A stretch of DNA of 64,000 nt, taken from NCBI GenBank assembly GCA_003649445.1, contig QMRV01000003.1, forward strand, positions 9,920 through 73,919, read 5' to 3'. Position numbers and translations under genes: made by a program. Below the pieces are notes generated by a model, which saw only the letters and a program-made list of their open reading frames with translations, did no database searches and was not told the DNA's origin. The DNA comes from Thermoprotei archaeon (GTDB taxonomy: Archaea > Thermoproteota > Thermoprotei > Thermofilales > B15-G2). Positions 33,567-43,479 of the stretch are shown here, in pieces (the stretch's first letter is position 1; the number at the start of each line of letters is the position of its first letter).

Positions 33567-34108
33567 TGATTTTCACTTTCTTTGAGCTCCCTTCCTATCT
33601 TCACACCTTTACGCAAAGCTGCAATGTTTAGGTCTACATACTCCTTTTTAACTAAGTCTTCGAGAGCCCTTCGTAATGCCTCCTCTGAAACAACCCCTGT
33701 ATACCCTGCAAAAACTCCCAGAGAAACCACGTTCATTACTATCGGGCTTCCTATGCTCAGTGCTACTTCATACGCTGGTATTGCTATTGTTTTTATATTT
33801 TTATAGTATTTTCTTACATATGTTTTATCTATAAATACTATACCATTCTTTTTGACTTTCTTAATGTATCTATCGTATGCTTTTTGAAAAAGCATTATAG
33901 CGTAGTCGGCTTCCACTACACCTACCAGTGATATCTCAGTATCACTTATGATTATCTCGGACCTAGACTCTCCTCCTCTCGCCTCAGCACCGTAAGACTC
34001 TACCTGGACAACATACTTATCCATATATATGCAGGCAGCTCTTGCTAACAAGTGTCCTGCAAACTGTATTCCCTGTCCTCCCCTACCACCTATAATTATT
34101 TGAATCAT
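33563..34108 (-). CDS. korC: 2-oxoacid:ferredoxin oxidoreductase, gamma subunit (KorC type)
   Basis: 181 residues with the gamma-subunit signature IIGGRGGQGIQFAGHLLARAA and the conserved QVESYGAEARGGESRSEIIIS segment. With alpha and beta it forms the thiamine-diphosphate enzyme that oxidises a 2-oxoacid to acyl-CoA. Gene order (delta-alpha-beta-gamma) fits 2-oxoglutarate-type enzymes. Its start overlaps the beta stop by 4 nt. Confidence 0.9.
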   Translation of the reverse strand: MIQIIIGGRGGQGIQFAGHLLARAACIYMDKYVVQVESYGAEARGGESRSEIIISDTEISLVGVVEADYAIMLFQKAYDRYIKKVKKNGIVFIDKTYVRKYYKNIKTIAIPAYEVALSIGSPIVMNVVSLGVFAGYTGVVSEEALRRALEDLVKKEYVDLNIAALRKGVKIGRELKESENH

Positions 34109-34920
34109 GTTCTCAGAGCCCTCTCTCTATACTTTATTAATCTATCCATATACCCCTCTTCATCTTTATTAACAAAAACTCCACACACTATTTTATCAGC
34201 AGATATTTCAGCTTCTTCTGGAGGAACTTTTTTAACGACAGAAATTTTTCTCAATAGCTTTATCATATTTGGTGCACCTCCAAGCTTATTTAGTCTGCCA
34301 TAGATCGTTGGACAGATAGATACTACTTCAATAAATCTGAACCCTCTTTTCTTAAGACACTCCTTTATTGAAAGAGTTAACTGTATGGGATGAGCTACAG
34401 TCCATCGAGCAACATAATTTGCTCCGGCTGCGGCAACAAGTTTAACCGCATTAAATGGTCTCTCAATAATATTCCCATAGGGCGTTGTTGTAGTATAGGC
34501 ACCCAATGGCGACGTCGGGGCCACTTGTCCTCCAGTCATTCCATAAATCTGGTTATTAACCATTATCACTAACAGATCCATGTTTCTCCGCGCTGCATGT
34601 ATTAAGTGATTCCCTCCTATCGCTAGTATATCGCCGTCTCCTCCTACAACAATTACTTCAAGATCAGGCTTGGCTAATTTGACACCTGTAGCAAAAGGTA
34701 TAGCTCTTCCATGCAGAACATGTGCATTATCTGTATAGAGATACGTAGCCATGCGTCCAGCGCACCCTATTCCTGTAACTAACACAACTTTATCCGGGTC
34801 TACTTTAGCTCGCTTTAAAGCCCTAGCTATAGCCCCTAGCACTATGCCATTTCCACAGCCCGGACACCATATCGTAGGAAATGCCTCTATTCTTAAATAC
34901 TCGTCAAGAGGATGTTTCAT
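34105..34920 (-). CDS. korB: 2-oxoacid:ferredoxin oxidoreductase, beta subunit (KorB type)
   Basis: 271 residues. WCPGCGNGIVLGAIARAL, GIGCAGRMATYL, HGRAIPFATGVKLAKPDLEVIVVGGDGD and NNQIYGMTGGQVAPTSP form the thiamine-diphosphate and Mg site and the cysteine ligands of the iron-sulfur cluster. The GMTGGQVAPTSP motif is typical of 2-oxoglutarate/2-oxoacid rather than pyruvate enzymes. It overlaps alpha by 4 nt. Confidence 0.93.
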   Translation of the reverse strand: MKHPLDEYLRIEAFPTIWCPGCGNGIVLGAIARALKRAKVDPDKVVLVTGIGCAGRMATYLYTDNAHVLHGRAIPFATGVKLAKPDLEVIVVGGDGDILAIGGNHLIHAARRNMDLLVIMVNNQIYGMTGGQVAPTSPLGAYTTTTPYGNIIERPFNAVKLVAAAGANYVARWTVAHPIQLTLSIKECLKKRGFRFIEVVSICPTIYGRLNKLGGAPNMIKLLRKISVVKKVPPEEAEISADKIVCGVFVNKDEEGYMDRLIKYRERALRT

Positions 34921-36068
34921 ATTCTCTCCCTTATAAGATTGATAATATCTCGAGGGGTAGGGGGTTCATAAGATAACCACGGTATTAATTCGACATTTTC
35001 AGAAAATCTAGTGACCTCTTTGTAAACTTGTCCATAATTCATTTCAATCACGAATATTTTCTTCGAAACCTTGCTAGCTACTTCTCTCAGTTCTTTATCT
35101 GGAAACGGCCATATTGTTATTGGTCTAAAAAGACCTATTTTGAGGCCCTTCTCTCTGAGTTCTAGAACTGCCGCCTTGCATATTCTTGCCATAAATCCTT
35201 CAGAAACAATTAAATAGTCTAAGCTTCCTTCACAAAACGCTATATCCCATTTTACAATCTTATCTCTATTCTTCCTTATTTTATCGCAAAGTCTCTTTAC
35301 AAGCGCGCCGTGAACATCAGACTTGTTGTCTGCCGGCAGTCCCCACTCATCATGAGCACTAGTTTCGCACCGAGTTCTCCATCCTTCGCCAAAGCAGGCC
35401 ATAGGCGGAACAAGAGTTTCTGGATCAGGCTCATAAGGCTTAAACCTTTTCCTTGATTCTTCGTCAGGAACTCCGCTAGGCTTTTTTCTATTAACTATTT
35501 TTATCTGATCTTTTGGAGGAATAACTAGTTTTTCTCTCATATGACCTACAACTGCATCTAAGAGAAAAAAAACAGGCACTCGATACATTTCAGCCAAGTT
35601 GAAAGCATCTATGGTCAAGAAGTATGTTTCCTGAACACTCCAGGGGTAAAGCGCTATTATTTCATAGTCTCCGCTACTAAGCCACTTTACTTGCTGAAGA
35701 TCCCCTTGCCATGGCCTTGTAGCTGCACCTGTCGCGGGCCCAGCTCTCTGCACATCAACTATTACACAAGGAGTTTCAGTCATAGCTGCAAAGCCTATAG
35801 CTTCAGCCATAAGACATATGCCGGGCCCCGATGTAGCTGTCATAGCTTTAAGGCCCGCCCAGGACGCTCCTATTATAGCCATAATAGATCCTAGTTCGTC
35901 TTCAAACTGTATGAAAACTCCACCTACTTTAGGGAGCTCTCTAGCCATATATTCAGCTATTTCTGTACTAGGTGTTATTGGGTAGCTAGCGAAAAAACGG
36001 CACCCTGCATCAATTGCTGCCATTGCGCAGGCATAGTCTCCATGTACAAACTCAACGCGCCCTGACAT
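34917..36068 (-). CDS. korA: 2-oxoacid:ferredoxin oxidoreductase, alpha subunit (KorA type)
   Basis: 384 residues. MSGRVEFVHGDYACAMAAIDAGCRFFASYPITPSTEI is the alpha N-terminus with YPITPSTEI, the usual substrate loop; SGPGICLMAEAIGFAAMTETP follows. The ATG at 36080 is in frame, but GGAGGAT just upstream is a ribosome binding site for the ATG at 36068. It is the second gene of the korDABC operon; the 109-nt gap to korD may hold its own promoter. Confidence 0.92.
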   Translation of the reverse strand: MSGRVEFVHGDYACAMAAIDAGCRFFASYPITPSTEIAEYMARELPKVGGVFIQFEDELGSIMAIIGASWAGLKAMTATSGPGICLMAEAIGFAAMTETPCVIVDVQRAGPATGAATRPWQGDLQQVKWLSSGDYEIIALYPWSVQETYFLTIDAFNLAEMYRVPVFFLLDAVVGHMREKLVIPPKDQIKIVNRKKPSGVPDEESRKRFKPYEPDPETLVPPMACFGEGWRTRCETSAHDEWGLPADNKSDVHGALVKRLCDKIRKNRDKIVKWDIAFCEGSLDYLIVSEGFMARICKAAVLELREKGLKIGLFRPITIWPFPDKELREVASKVSKKIFVIEMNYGQVYKEVTRFSENVELIPWLSYEPPTPRDIINLIRERI

Positions 36069-36189
36069 AATATCCTCCATTCGCCTAAGACTGTCTTTAT
36101 ACCTTATTCAAAGGTTTTAAATCTAGCCTTGACTACTTCTTTGCTTTATTTTTACTTACATTAAGGTTTCTTTTACCAATACTATGTTT

Positions 36190-36402
36190 TCACTCTACCT
36201 TCTTTACAAAAATAGCGAAATCTGGACAGTGATATTCACAGTTCCTACAACCTATACATCTATCCTCAGCAACAACTATAGGATATCTGTAGCCATACCT
36301 ATTTATTTCATTGCCCATCTTTAGCACTTGACGCGGACAAACCTCTATACATATTCCACATTCCTTACATCTATCCGCTATTACATGCACTTCAAATTTC
36401 AT
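36190..36402 (-). CDS. korD: 2-oxoacid:ferredoxin oxidoreductase, delta subunit (2[4Fe-4S] ferredoxin)
   Basis: 70 residues with two four-cysteine clusters: CKECGICIEVCPRQVLK and CIGCRNCEYHCPDFAI. This is the electron-transfer subunit, passing electrons from the thiamine active site to free ferredoxin. First gene of the leftward kor operon. Confidence 0.92.
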   Translation of the reverse strand: MKFEVHVIADRCKECGICIEVCPRQVLKMGNEINRYGYRYPIVVAEDRCIGCRNCEYHCPDFAIFVKKVE

Positions 36403-36440
36403 AGTGGTTCTTTTCCTCTTTTCACTGATAAATAGCTTCC

Positions 36441-37565
36441 TTATTTTTCTAAAAAGCTCTTATAACTACTTTCTGACTCTAAGACTAAGTACACTATATA
36501 ACCGATTAAAACTCCCATCATTAGAGAGTAAAATATCTTTGTGTAGTCTATTTCAATAGGCATAGGTACTCCTTCATACGTGACACTTACCTTTGTACCG
36601 TCTTCGGGTGCAATAATTAGGAATATATTTGGATCCATTTCTATGGCTCTCCCATAGACTATTAGCCGCTCATTAATATTTATTCCAGCACTTTCTACAC
36701 AATCCTGAGGCCTATTACCTGCATGGATCACTATGTCTACAGGAACCCATCCAACAGAGTCTAAATAGACCATAACGAATGCGTGTGGTCCTAAGTTTCT
36801 ATATTCGACAGACAGAACAGGAGTTCTCTCCGACACCTTTAGACCTTCTTCATAAACATAGCTAAAACAAATATATGCAGGGATATGTTTTGCTCTAAGC
36901 ATAGCTACAAGTAGAGCTGAGATATCTCCGCAGCTTCCATAACCTCTTTCTAGGGTTGCTGCTGGAGGAGTAATACCGTATGAGGAATTAGAATACTTGA
37001 TTTTATTTAAAATTAATTCAATGCAATGTAATAAAATCTCTTTATCATCACCATATACTTTCTCTATTAACTGAACTACTTTACTAAAGTTACCTTTTTT
37101 GTAGAAATTATTTAGTTTAGTAAATTTACTCGAAGGAAGAGGATACTGAAAGCCATTGCTTAGTCCGCGGACTTCTCTCTTAAATCCGGGAAAAACAAAC
37201 CTATATGCAGTAACTTCCTGAAAAACAGTCACATTAAGTTTTTCTCCAGGCTTAAGTCGAAAAAGCGGAACCTCTATTATCTTGTTTCCATCGACCTCTT
37301 TTATACTATATTTTTGTAAAGCTTTACCATTAACTACTACCTTAATTTTCTCTACCTTCTGCCATCCTTCGATTGTAGGAATTAAATAGAAATTCAAGAT
37401 ATTTGAAGGTGTTATGAATAAATCTCTATTAGATATATTTTCTATAACACATTCAGTTATTAAACAATACTTTCTCACTGTAATTAGGCTTAAAATAGTA
37501 TCTACGTTAAGTAAAGCCACGAACAATAAAGATACAATAATTGCAATTGAGTGGCTCCTTTTCAT
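36441..37565 (-). CDS. exported transglutaminase-like protein
   Basis: 374 residues: an N-terminal hydrophobic signal-anchor (SIAIIVSLLFVALLNVDTILSLI), a beta domain, a transglutaminase/protease-like core with Cys in YGSCGDISALLVAMLRA, His in GPHAFVMVYL and Asp in GWVPVDIVI, and a C-terminal membrane helix (IFYSLMMGVLIGYIVYLVL). The catalytic triad appears complete. The active site would be outside the membrane. The substrate is unknown; protein crosslinking or proteolysis is possible. Divergent from the PhoH gene. Confidence 0.85.
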   Translation of the reverse strand: MKRSHSIAIIVSLLFVALLNVDTILSLITVRKYCLITECVIENISNRDLFITPSNILNFYLIPTIEGWQKVEKIKVVVNGKALQKYSIKEVDGNKIIEVPLFRLKPGEKLNVTVFQEVTAYRFVFPGFKREVRGLSNGFQYPLPSSKFTKLNNFYKKGNFSKVVQLIEKVYGDDKEILLHCIELILNKIKYSNSSYGITPPAATLERGYGSCGDISALLVAMLRAKHIPAYICFSYVYEEGLKVSERTPVLSVEYRNLGPHAFVMVYLDSVGWVPVDIVIHAGNRPQDCVESAGININERLIVYGRAIEMDPNIFLIIAPEDGTKVSVTYEGVPMPIEIDYTKIFYSLMMGVLIGYIVYLVLESESSYKSFLEK

Positions 37566-37711
37566 CGACCACTCTATTCGACCTTCCTTAGATTATTAAA
37601 ATTTACTACGAAACCTCAGACTTTTCCGCGTAAATAGAATACCATGTCTTCCAGCGTATTTTTTCGAAGAAAACTTTTTGTACATCTTACTAAAGCAAAT
37701 GTAGGGGACTT

Positions 37712-38860
37712 ATGTCCATATTAGATAAAATTAAACCTCTCACTCCAGGTCAAGAAAAACTACTCAATGCACTGAAGAGTAAAGACTGTGATATTGTCGG
37801 AGTATTTGGTCCCACAGGAACAGGAAAAAGCTTACTAAGCTGTGCTTACGGAATTTCAGCAATAATGAACAACGAGTACGAGCGATTCGTCATAGCTAGA
37901 CCAGTAGTAGATATAACTACAGGAAAAGAATACACTTCAGTAGAACTGGGAGACCTCTTCTACTCTATGGCAGGAGAGTACTTAAGAGACATACTAACAG
38001 GATGGATCTCTGACGAGGAATTAAACAAACTTAAAGAAAACGGAAAAATCGTAATAGTAGACCCCCACTTCCTGAGAGGAAGAACGTTTGATAATACCAT
38101 AATACTGCTCGACGACGTACAATCTGTAGTACCGGAAGTAGTCTGTGAAATAATAATGCGTATTGGCAGAAATTCTAAACTAATCATTGCCGGAGATCCT
38201 ATTCTTCAAAAAGACCCCTCAATAGAAAAAGACTCAGCAACACTCTCAAGAGAACTGCTTCTAGGTGAAGAAAAAGCCATAGTCATAGACTTAGGTCTCA
38301 AGGACATCGTAAGGCCCGGCGCCAGAAAAGGTGTACGCCTAGCATTGGAGATGAGAATGAGAAAAAGACCACTAAGCGACTCAGAAAGAAAAATCTTAGA
38401 CTCTATTAAAGTTCACGCACCCGACGCAGATGTAATAACAGTAGTAGAATTTAAGGAAGAAAAAGAAAAATTCGAAATAAAGGCAGAAAACGTTCCAGAA
38501 GCACTTGTTGTAGTAAAAGAGGAATACCTCGGAAGAGTTGTTGGAAAAGGAGGCGAAAGAATTCAAGCAGTAGAAGAAGACGTAGGACTCAAAATAAGGT
38601 GTATCGAGCTAACTTTAGATCTAAGAAATCTTATAACGGCAATTCACCCAGTACCATGGATAGGTAAACACATAGTAGACGCAGATTTTGCTGGCTCAGA
38701 GCTACAAGTACTTGTTCGCCAGAGAGCATTTGGAGCATTCATAGGTCTAAGAGGCTCTAATATAAGATTCGTAGACAGCGTTATGAAAAAACTAATGAAA
38801 ATAGGGGTTAGAGCCCTCGAAGCAGAAGAACCTAAAAAGCCGAAGAAACGAAGCAAATAA
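37712..38860 (+). CDS. PhoH-like ATPase with C-terminal KH domains
   Basis: 382 residues. Walker A GPTGTGKSLLSCA, the PhoH segment FVIARPVVDITTGK, HFLRGRTFDNTIILLDDVQ (Walker B, PhoH signature) and a C-terminal KH (LGRVVGKGGERIQAVEEDVGLKI) followed by a second KH-like AFIGLRGSNIRFV. PhoH-like proteins are RNA helicase-like ATPases; the KH tail supports RNA binding. DUF2070 starts 12 nt after the stop. Confidence 0.87.
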   Translation: MSILDKIKPLTPGQEKLLNALKSKDCDIVGVFGPTGTGKSLLSCAYGISAIMNNEYERFVIARPVVDITTGKEYTSVELGDLFYSMAGEYLRDILTGWISDEELNKLKENGKIVIVDPHFLRGRTFDNTIILLDDVQSVVPEVVCEIIMRIGRNSKLIIAGDPILQKDPSIEKDSATLSRELLLGEEKAIVIDLGLKDIVRPGARKGVRLALEMRMRKRPLSDSERKILDSIKVHAPDADVITVVEFKEEKEKFEIKAENVPEALVVVKEEYLGRVVGKGGERIQAVEEDVGLKIRCIELTLDLRNLITAIHPVPWIGKHIVDADFAGSELQVLVRQRAFGAFIGLRGSNIRFVDSVMKKLMKIGVRALEAEEPKKPKKRSK

Positions 38861-38872
38861 TAGCACAGCAAT

Positions 38873-40546
38873 ATGCAGCGAGAAAAACTCGACCTACTAG
38901 TTCAATACTATAAGAAATACTTATTTTCTCTTCCAAACTGGAAAATCCTTTTAATCATACGCCCTATTCCTTTAATAATACTTATTTACATTTTTAATTC
39001 ATTTATACCGCTATTTCTTCTCCTATACGATATTCTACATAAAATTATAGATAATCTATCAAAGACGAAAATATTTAATAAACGTAGATTGCTGGGATTA
39101 GGCATATTTGCTTCTATCTTTTCTCTATTAGCTACATTAATTGAATATTTATTTTTCTCAAAAATAAGCATTTACTCAATGATAATATCATATGTAATAC
39201 CATTTATAATCATAAGTATAGGATTATACAATGTCATTCTTTCATTTATATACATTATATTAGCTTTTATGCTAAATGCATTTCTTTCTAGCTTACCTTA
39301 TGGCACAAGCTACGCTCATACCATAGCTTTTCGATGCTTTGTTCTAGCCGTAGTTGTGTCTGCTGCATATTGTTTGCTTAAGTCAAATGCACAGCTTTTT
39401 AAATTAGGAAAGAAATTTTTCAATTACTGGCTTACAGGAAATTCAGAAGTATTTGAACAAGAATTATTAAAATTAAGTAAATTATCAGAAATAATAATAT
39501 ATAACATAATCTTTACATCAAATGAAAATAAGGTAAAGTGCGTCATTACAATCCCATATGTACATCCAGGGCCTTTTAGGAACATTGGAAGTAGTTCACT
39601 GCCATACTTGCTGATCGACAGTATATCCAGTAAGCTTTCCTGTCCGGTAATAGTTTTACACGGAGCATGCGACCACACATTGGATCTAGTCTCTAGGAGA
39701 GAAGCCGAAGAAATGGCCAAAAATCTTTCAGAGCATTTACTTTCAGAATCAAGTACCGAGATACTGTTAAGTCACTTTGCTTCACTATCAAACAATGGTA
39801 TAGTGCTTTACTATACATCTATTATAGATTCTTCGCAGAAAAAGAATTTCAGTAAAAACATTGTCTTTGTAGAAGATAACAGCGGATTAATTGACGATAT
39901 TCCTCATTCACTGCAATCAAGTCTCTCTGAAAAAGCTCTGCTCATAGACTGCCACAGCTCATTTAGTGAAAAGACAAGTTCCCAAGATATTAATTCTGTT
40001 CTGCTCAAAGCATTGACTCGTGTACTTGAAGAAAGACTTAAACCGAGCGAGACTCTCTCTGTCGGATCATCTTCAATAAGGTCTCCTGAAATATTTTATT
40101 TAACTAAAGGAGAGATATGCGAAGGAGGCCTTAGCGCATTAGTACTAGACTATGGAACCGAGAAAATACTAATAGTAGTTTACGATTCAAACAATATTGT
40201 ACTTTCAGTTCGAAAAAAGCTGCAAGAGCATCTACGGGAAAAATACGGCTTTAGTAAGGTTATAATATGCTCAACAGACACACATAGATATACTGGACAC
40301 ATAAAGGGTAGAGGCTACAGTCCTCTTGGAGAAAAAACAGATCTGAATACTATAATTAGTTTAACAGAAAAAGCTGTAGAAGACGCTTTAGGTAATATTA
40401 CTCGTGTCAAAGCGAAACTAAGTGTTTTTTCTAAAGAATGTAGAGTGCTCGGAGAGAAAGTATATGAAGTTTCTTCTTATACAGCACGGGCCGTAAAAAT
40501 AACTATACTTTTACTGTTTACACTCTTTGTTCTAGCTCTCATTTAG
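38873..40546 (+). CDS. DUF2070 family membrane protein
   Basis: 557 residues: about five to six hydrophobic helices in the first 180 residues, a large soluble domain with the DUF2070 motifs PYVHPGPFRNIGSSSLP and HGACDHTLDLVSRREA, and a final C-terminal helix (AVKITILLLFTLFVLALI). DUF2070 is an archaeal family of unknown function. It overlaps the convergent porB stop by 8 nt. The family call is by memory of the PGPFRNIGSS motif. Confidence 0.8.
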   Translation: MQREKLDLLVQYYKKYLFSLPNWKILLIIRPIPLIILIYIFNSFIPLFLLLYDILHKIIDNLSKTKIFNKRRLLGLGIFASIFSLLATLIEYLFFSKISIYSMIISYVIPFIIISIGLYNVILSFIYIILAFMLNAFLSSLPYGTSYAHTIAFRCFVLAVVVSAAYCLLKSNAQLFKLGKKFFNYWLTGNSEVFEQELLKLSKLSEIIIYNIIFTSNENKVKCVITIPYVHPGPFRNIGSSSLPYLLIDSISSKLSCPVIVLHGACDHTLDLVSRREAEEMAKNLSEHLLSESSTEILLSHFASLSNNGIVLYYTSIIDSSQKKNFSKNIVFVEDNSGLIDDIPHSLQSSLSEKALLIDCHSSFSEKTSSQDINSVLLKALTRVLEERLKPSETLSVGSSSIRSPEIFYLTKGEICEGGLSALVLDYGTEKILIVVYDSNNIVLSVRKKLQEHLREKYGFSKVIICSTDTHRYTGHIKGRGYSPLGEKTDLNTIISLTEKAVEDALGNITRVKAKLSVFSKECRVLGEKVYEVSSYTARAVKITILLLFTLFVLALI

Positions 40547-41441
40547 CTTCAAACCAGCGCTTTAACCACTCCCACTCTTCATCAACTACCTTCTGGAGCT
40601 CAGCTATATCTTCTTGAGTCAGATGCGAGAACCTTCCCTGCGCTCTGATGTAAAGTTCTACTGGCTTTCTTTTGCTTTTATCGATGAGCGCTTTGCTTGG
40701 CCCGGTTAGCCGGAACTCCCCATCTTCAATTTCATATAAAATCCACATTCCTGTCTCAACTGCCAGTCTACTGATTTCTATTGTTTTACTGGAATCAAAT
40801 CTCCATCCAGGAGGGCAGGGAGCTAGCAGATGAATATACTTAAATCCTTTCTTTCTGGCCGCCTTTCTCAGCTTCATAATATAGTCGTGAGGATACGCCA
40901 GAGAAGCCGTAGCAACATAAGGTATTTTATGCATAGCTACTATAAGAGGTACATCTTTCTTCTTCTCACGTTTTCCTGTAGGTGTAGTTGTTGTCCAGGC
41001 CATGTATGGTGTAGCTCCTGACCTCTGTATTCCTGTATTCATGTAGGCCTCATTATCGTAACATACATAGATAATGTTATGTCCTCTCTCAGCTGCACCT
41101 GATAACCCTTGCAAACCTATATCTGCTGTTCCTCCGTCCCCGGCCCAGACCACAATATTTACATCTTTTACTCCCTTGAGCTCCAAAGCCTCAGCTATTC
41201 CCGACGCAGTGGCCGCTGACGCGGCAAAGGCTATGTTTATCAAAGGAACCTTTATGGCAGTCTTCGGGTAAGCTCCTTGAATTATGCTTGAACATGATGC
41301 CGGAATAACCAAGACTGTTCTAGGCCCTAGTGCCTTAAGTAGTAGTCTTAGTCCAAGAGCTGCCGGACATCCGGGGCAGGCCGGAGTTCCCGGCAAGAAG
41401 TACTCTTCCTTAGGAACAGTCTTAAATAGAGGGTGACTCAT
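40539..41441 (-). CDS. porB: pyruvate:ferredoxin oxidoreductase, beta subunit
   Basis: 300 residues. PACPGCPAALGLRLLLKALG (cluster cysteines), IPASCSSIIQG, WAGDGGTADIGLQGLSGAAERG and YDNEAYMNTGIQRSGATP are pyruvate-type beta motifs, with the thiamine-diphosphate site GDGGTADIG. A GTG at 41450 is in frame; the TAGGTGAG ribosome binding site suits the ATG at 41441. It overlaps the end of porA by 20 nt. Confidence 0.94.
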   Translation of the reverse strand: MSHPLFKTVPKEEYFLPGTPACPGCPAALGLRLLLKALGPRTVLVIPASCSSIIQGAYPKTAIKVPLINIAFAASAATASGIAEALELKGVKDVNIVVWAGDGGTADIGLQGLSGAAERGHNIIYVCYDNEAYMNTGIQRSGATPYMAWTTTTPTGKREKKKDVPLIVAMHKIPYVATASLAYPHDYIMKLRKAARKKGFKYIHLLAPCPPGWRFDSSKTIEISRLAVETGMWILYEIEDGEFRLTGPSKALIDKSKRKPVELYIRAQGRFSHLTQEDIAELQKVVDEEWEWLKRWFEAK

Positions 41442-42630
41442 AGTACTCACCTACAGCTTTCTTAATATACTCCACATTTACACCATACCAAAGATACTCA
41501 GGGATCTCCCCGCTTTCAACTATTTTCAATGCTTTTTCAAACATTTTAATAATATCTACATAGCTTATATCTCTTCCCCCTATTCCAGCAACAATATCAA
41601 CTACAGGAACATCTCTTAGAAGTGCTTTTATTTCAACTCCCATAACTCCTCCTCTGCCTAGCGAAATATTTCGGTCAATAACACATACAATTTTTCTTGA
41701 ACTTAACTTCTCTTTGAGCTCGCTTGCTGGAAACGGTCTGATAACTCTCAAGCGGAGTAAGCCTACTCGATATCCCTTTTCTCTAAGCAGGTCTACAGCG
41801 TACTTCGCATCGCCTGAGATCGCACCCATAGTCACTATTACTGCTTCGGCATCACTACACCTATATTCCTCGAAGAGTCCTCCGTACTTTCTTCCAAATA
41901 GTTTACCGTACTCTTCATCAGCTTCTTTAATAACTTCTTTTGCCTTAGACATAGAGTAGTCTATGAGATATCTGAACTCCATATACTTGTCTGGATAACA
42001 TAGACTTCCATGAGTAAACGGTTTATCGAAATTTATGACATAGGGAATGGGTCTTCTGTCTGGAAGATACTCTGCAATATCTTTTTCAGTCAGCACGTTT
42101 ACAGGCTCTGCTGTATGAGATGTCTGGAAAGCATCCCAGCTGACCATTACCGGTAAGAGAACTCTTTCGTCTTCAGCAACTCTATAGGCCTGAATTATAG
42201 AGTCAAAGACTTCTTGAGCATTTTCACAGAAGAAAATTATCCATCCTATATCTCTCAAAGAAAGCATATCGCAGTGATCGGACCATATGCTCCACGGCGG
42301 AGCCATTGCTCGCGTAACTACTCCCATGACTATAGGTAAGCGCGCTCCTGCAGCCCACCAGAGCATTTCGCTCATATAGATAAGGCCGTGAGCTGACGTC
42401 GCTGTAAATACTCTAGCTCCGGCCATAGCTGCTCCAATACAGGCGGCCATGGCGCTGTGCTCTGATTCAACTCTAATAAACTTCGCTTTCATTTCTCCTT
42501 TTTCAATGAACTCAGAAAGTTTTTCTACAACTTGCGTCTGCGGTGTTATCGGATACGCTGAAACTACTTCTACTCGAGCTGCTTTAGCAGCATAAGCTGC
42601 CGCATAATTTCCAGTTAAAACCATTTTCAT
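41422..42630 (-). CDS. porA: pyruvate:ferredoxin oxidoreductase, alpha subunit
   Basis: 402 residues beginning MVLTGNYAAAYAAKAARVEVVSAYPITPQTQVVEKLSEF after MK, the alpha N-terminus with YPITPQT. Conserved segments HSAMAACIGAAMAGARVFTATSAHGL and the C-terminal CVIDRNISLGRGGVMGVEIKALL follow. It makes acetyl-CoA from pyruvate with beta, delta and gamma. The gene follows porD by 4 nt. Confidence 0.94.
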   Translation of the reverse strand: MKMVLTGNYAAAYAAKAARVEVVSAYPITPQTQVVEKLSEFIEKGEMKAKFIRVESEHSAMAACIGAAMAGARVFTATSAHGLIYMSEMLWWAAGARLPIVMGVVTRAMAPPWSIWSDHCDMLSLRDIGWIIFFCENAQEVFDSIIQAYRVAEDERVLLPVMVSWDAFQTSHTAEPVNVLTEKDIAEYLPDRRPIPYVINFDKPFTHGSLCYPDKYMEFRYLIDYSMSKAKEVIKEADEEYGKLFGRKYGGLFEEYRCSDAEAVIVTMGAISGDAKYAVDLLREKGYRVGLLRLRVIRPFPASELKEKLSSRKIVCVIDRNISLGRGGVMGVEIKALLRDVPVVDIVAGIGGRDISYVDIIKMFEKALKIVESGEIPEYLWYGVNVEYIKKAVGEYYESPSI

Positions 42631-42634
42631 ACTC

Positions 42635-42910
42635 TCACTCCTCTACCATCCTTATAGCCTTAACAGGACATTCATTAGCACATATACCGCATCCTTTACA
42701 ATAATCGTAGTTTATAGTAGGGTACCCCTTCTCGTCAACAGTTATGGCTGCCTCGGGACAGTAAAGCCAACACAAGAGACATTTCTTACATCTGTTTTTA
42801 TCAATAATCGGCTTAAAAACTCTCCAAAATCCTGTTAATCCAGCTGATCCCTCATTAGGCCGAGATATAGGAGTTAACAACTCATGCTCAATTTTTCTCC
42901 TAGAAGTCAT
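42635..42910 (-). CDS. porD: pyruvate:ferredoxin oxidoreductase, delta subunit
   Basis: About 91 residues with two 4Fe-4S motifs: CKKCLLCWLYCPEAAI and CKGCGICANECPVKAI. A GTG at 42919 is in frame, but GAGGTGG before the ATG at 42910 and the ATGA overlap with the porG stop favour 42910. It is the electron-exit subunit. Confidence 0.93.
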   Translation of the reverse strand: MTSRRKIEHELLTPISRPNEGSAGLTGFWRVFKPIIDKNRCKKCLLCWLYCPEAAITVDEKGYPTINYDYCKGCGICANECPVKAIRMVEE

Positions 42911-43479
42911 CTCATCCACCTCACATTACGGTATCCTTCTCTAAACACCTCAATATTTATTTCAGCTTTTTTTCCACCCCACTTGTCTTCAATACTTTCC
43001 TCATATTTCTCCGGAGGTATTTTCTCAAAAATCTTAGCAAAAGCTCCTAGCATAGCAGTATTCGTAAGCGGTATTCCAGCTAAAACTAACCCATGCTTCA
43101 AGACAATTCCCGTAGCATCAACAAAAGCTACTTTACTCCATTCCAGGCCCTTGAGCTCTTCTTCAGTAGCATTAACCACAAGAATACTATTTTCCTTCAA
43201 GCCCCCAAACACTTTTTCTCTATGTTCCTTTAACTTCAACAGTTTCGAGTCTAAGACAATTACATAATCTGGAGTTTTTATCATAGACTTTAGCAGTATA
43301 GGCTTATCTGATATCCTATTAAAGGCAAATACGTGTGCTCCTCTCCTTTCAGCCCCAAAAAATGGTATTGACACAGCGTAAAGTCCGTTTTTTACGGCAG
43401 CTGAAGCCAGGAGCTCTGCTGAAGTAACAGCACCTTGTCCTCCTCTTCCATGCCATCGAACTTCTTTATAAAACACCAC
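42907..43479 (-). CDS. porG: pyruvate:ferredoxin oxidoreductase, gamma subunit
   Basis: 190 residues starting with KEVRWHGRGGQGAVTSAELLASAA (gamma signature) and containing VSIPFFGAERRGAHVFAFNRIS. First gene of porGDAB. Upstream, 228 nt of A/T-rich DNA separate it from the divergent aminotransferase, room for both promoters; a TATA-like run lies at about 43485-43520. Confidence 0.92.
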   Translation of the reverse strand: MVFYKEVRWHGRGGQGAVTSAELLASAAVKNGLYAVSIPFFGAERRGAHVFAFNRISDKPILLKSMIKTPDYVIVLDSKLLKLKEHREKVFGGLKENSILVVNATEEELKGLEWSKVAFVDATGIVLKHGLVLAGIPLTNTAMLGAFAKIFEKIPPEKYEESIEDKWGGKKAEINIEVFREGYRNVRWMR

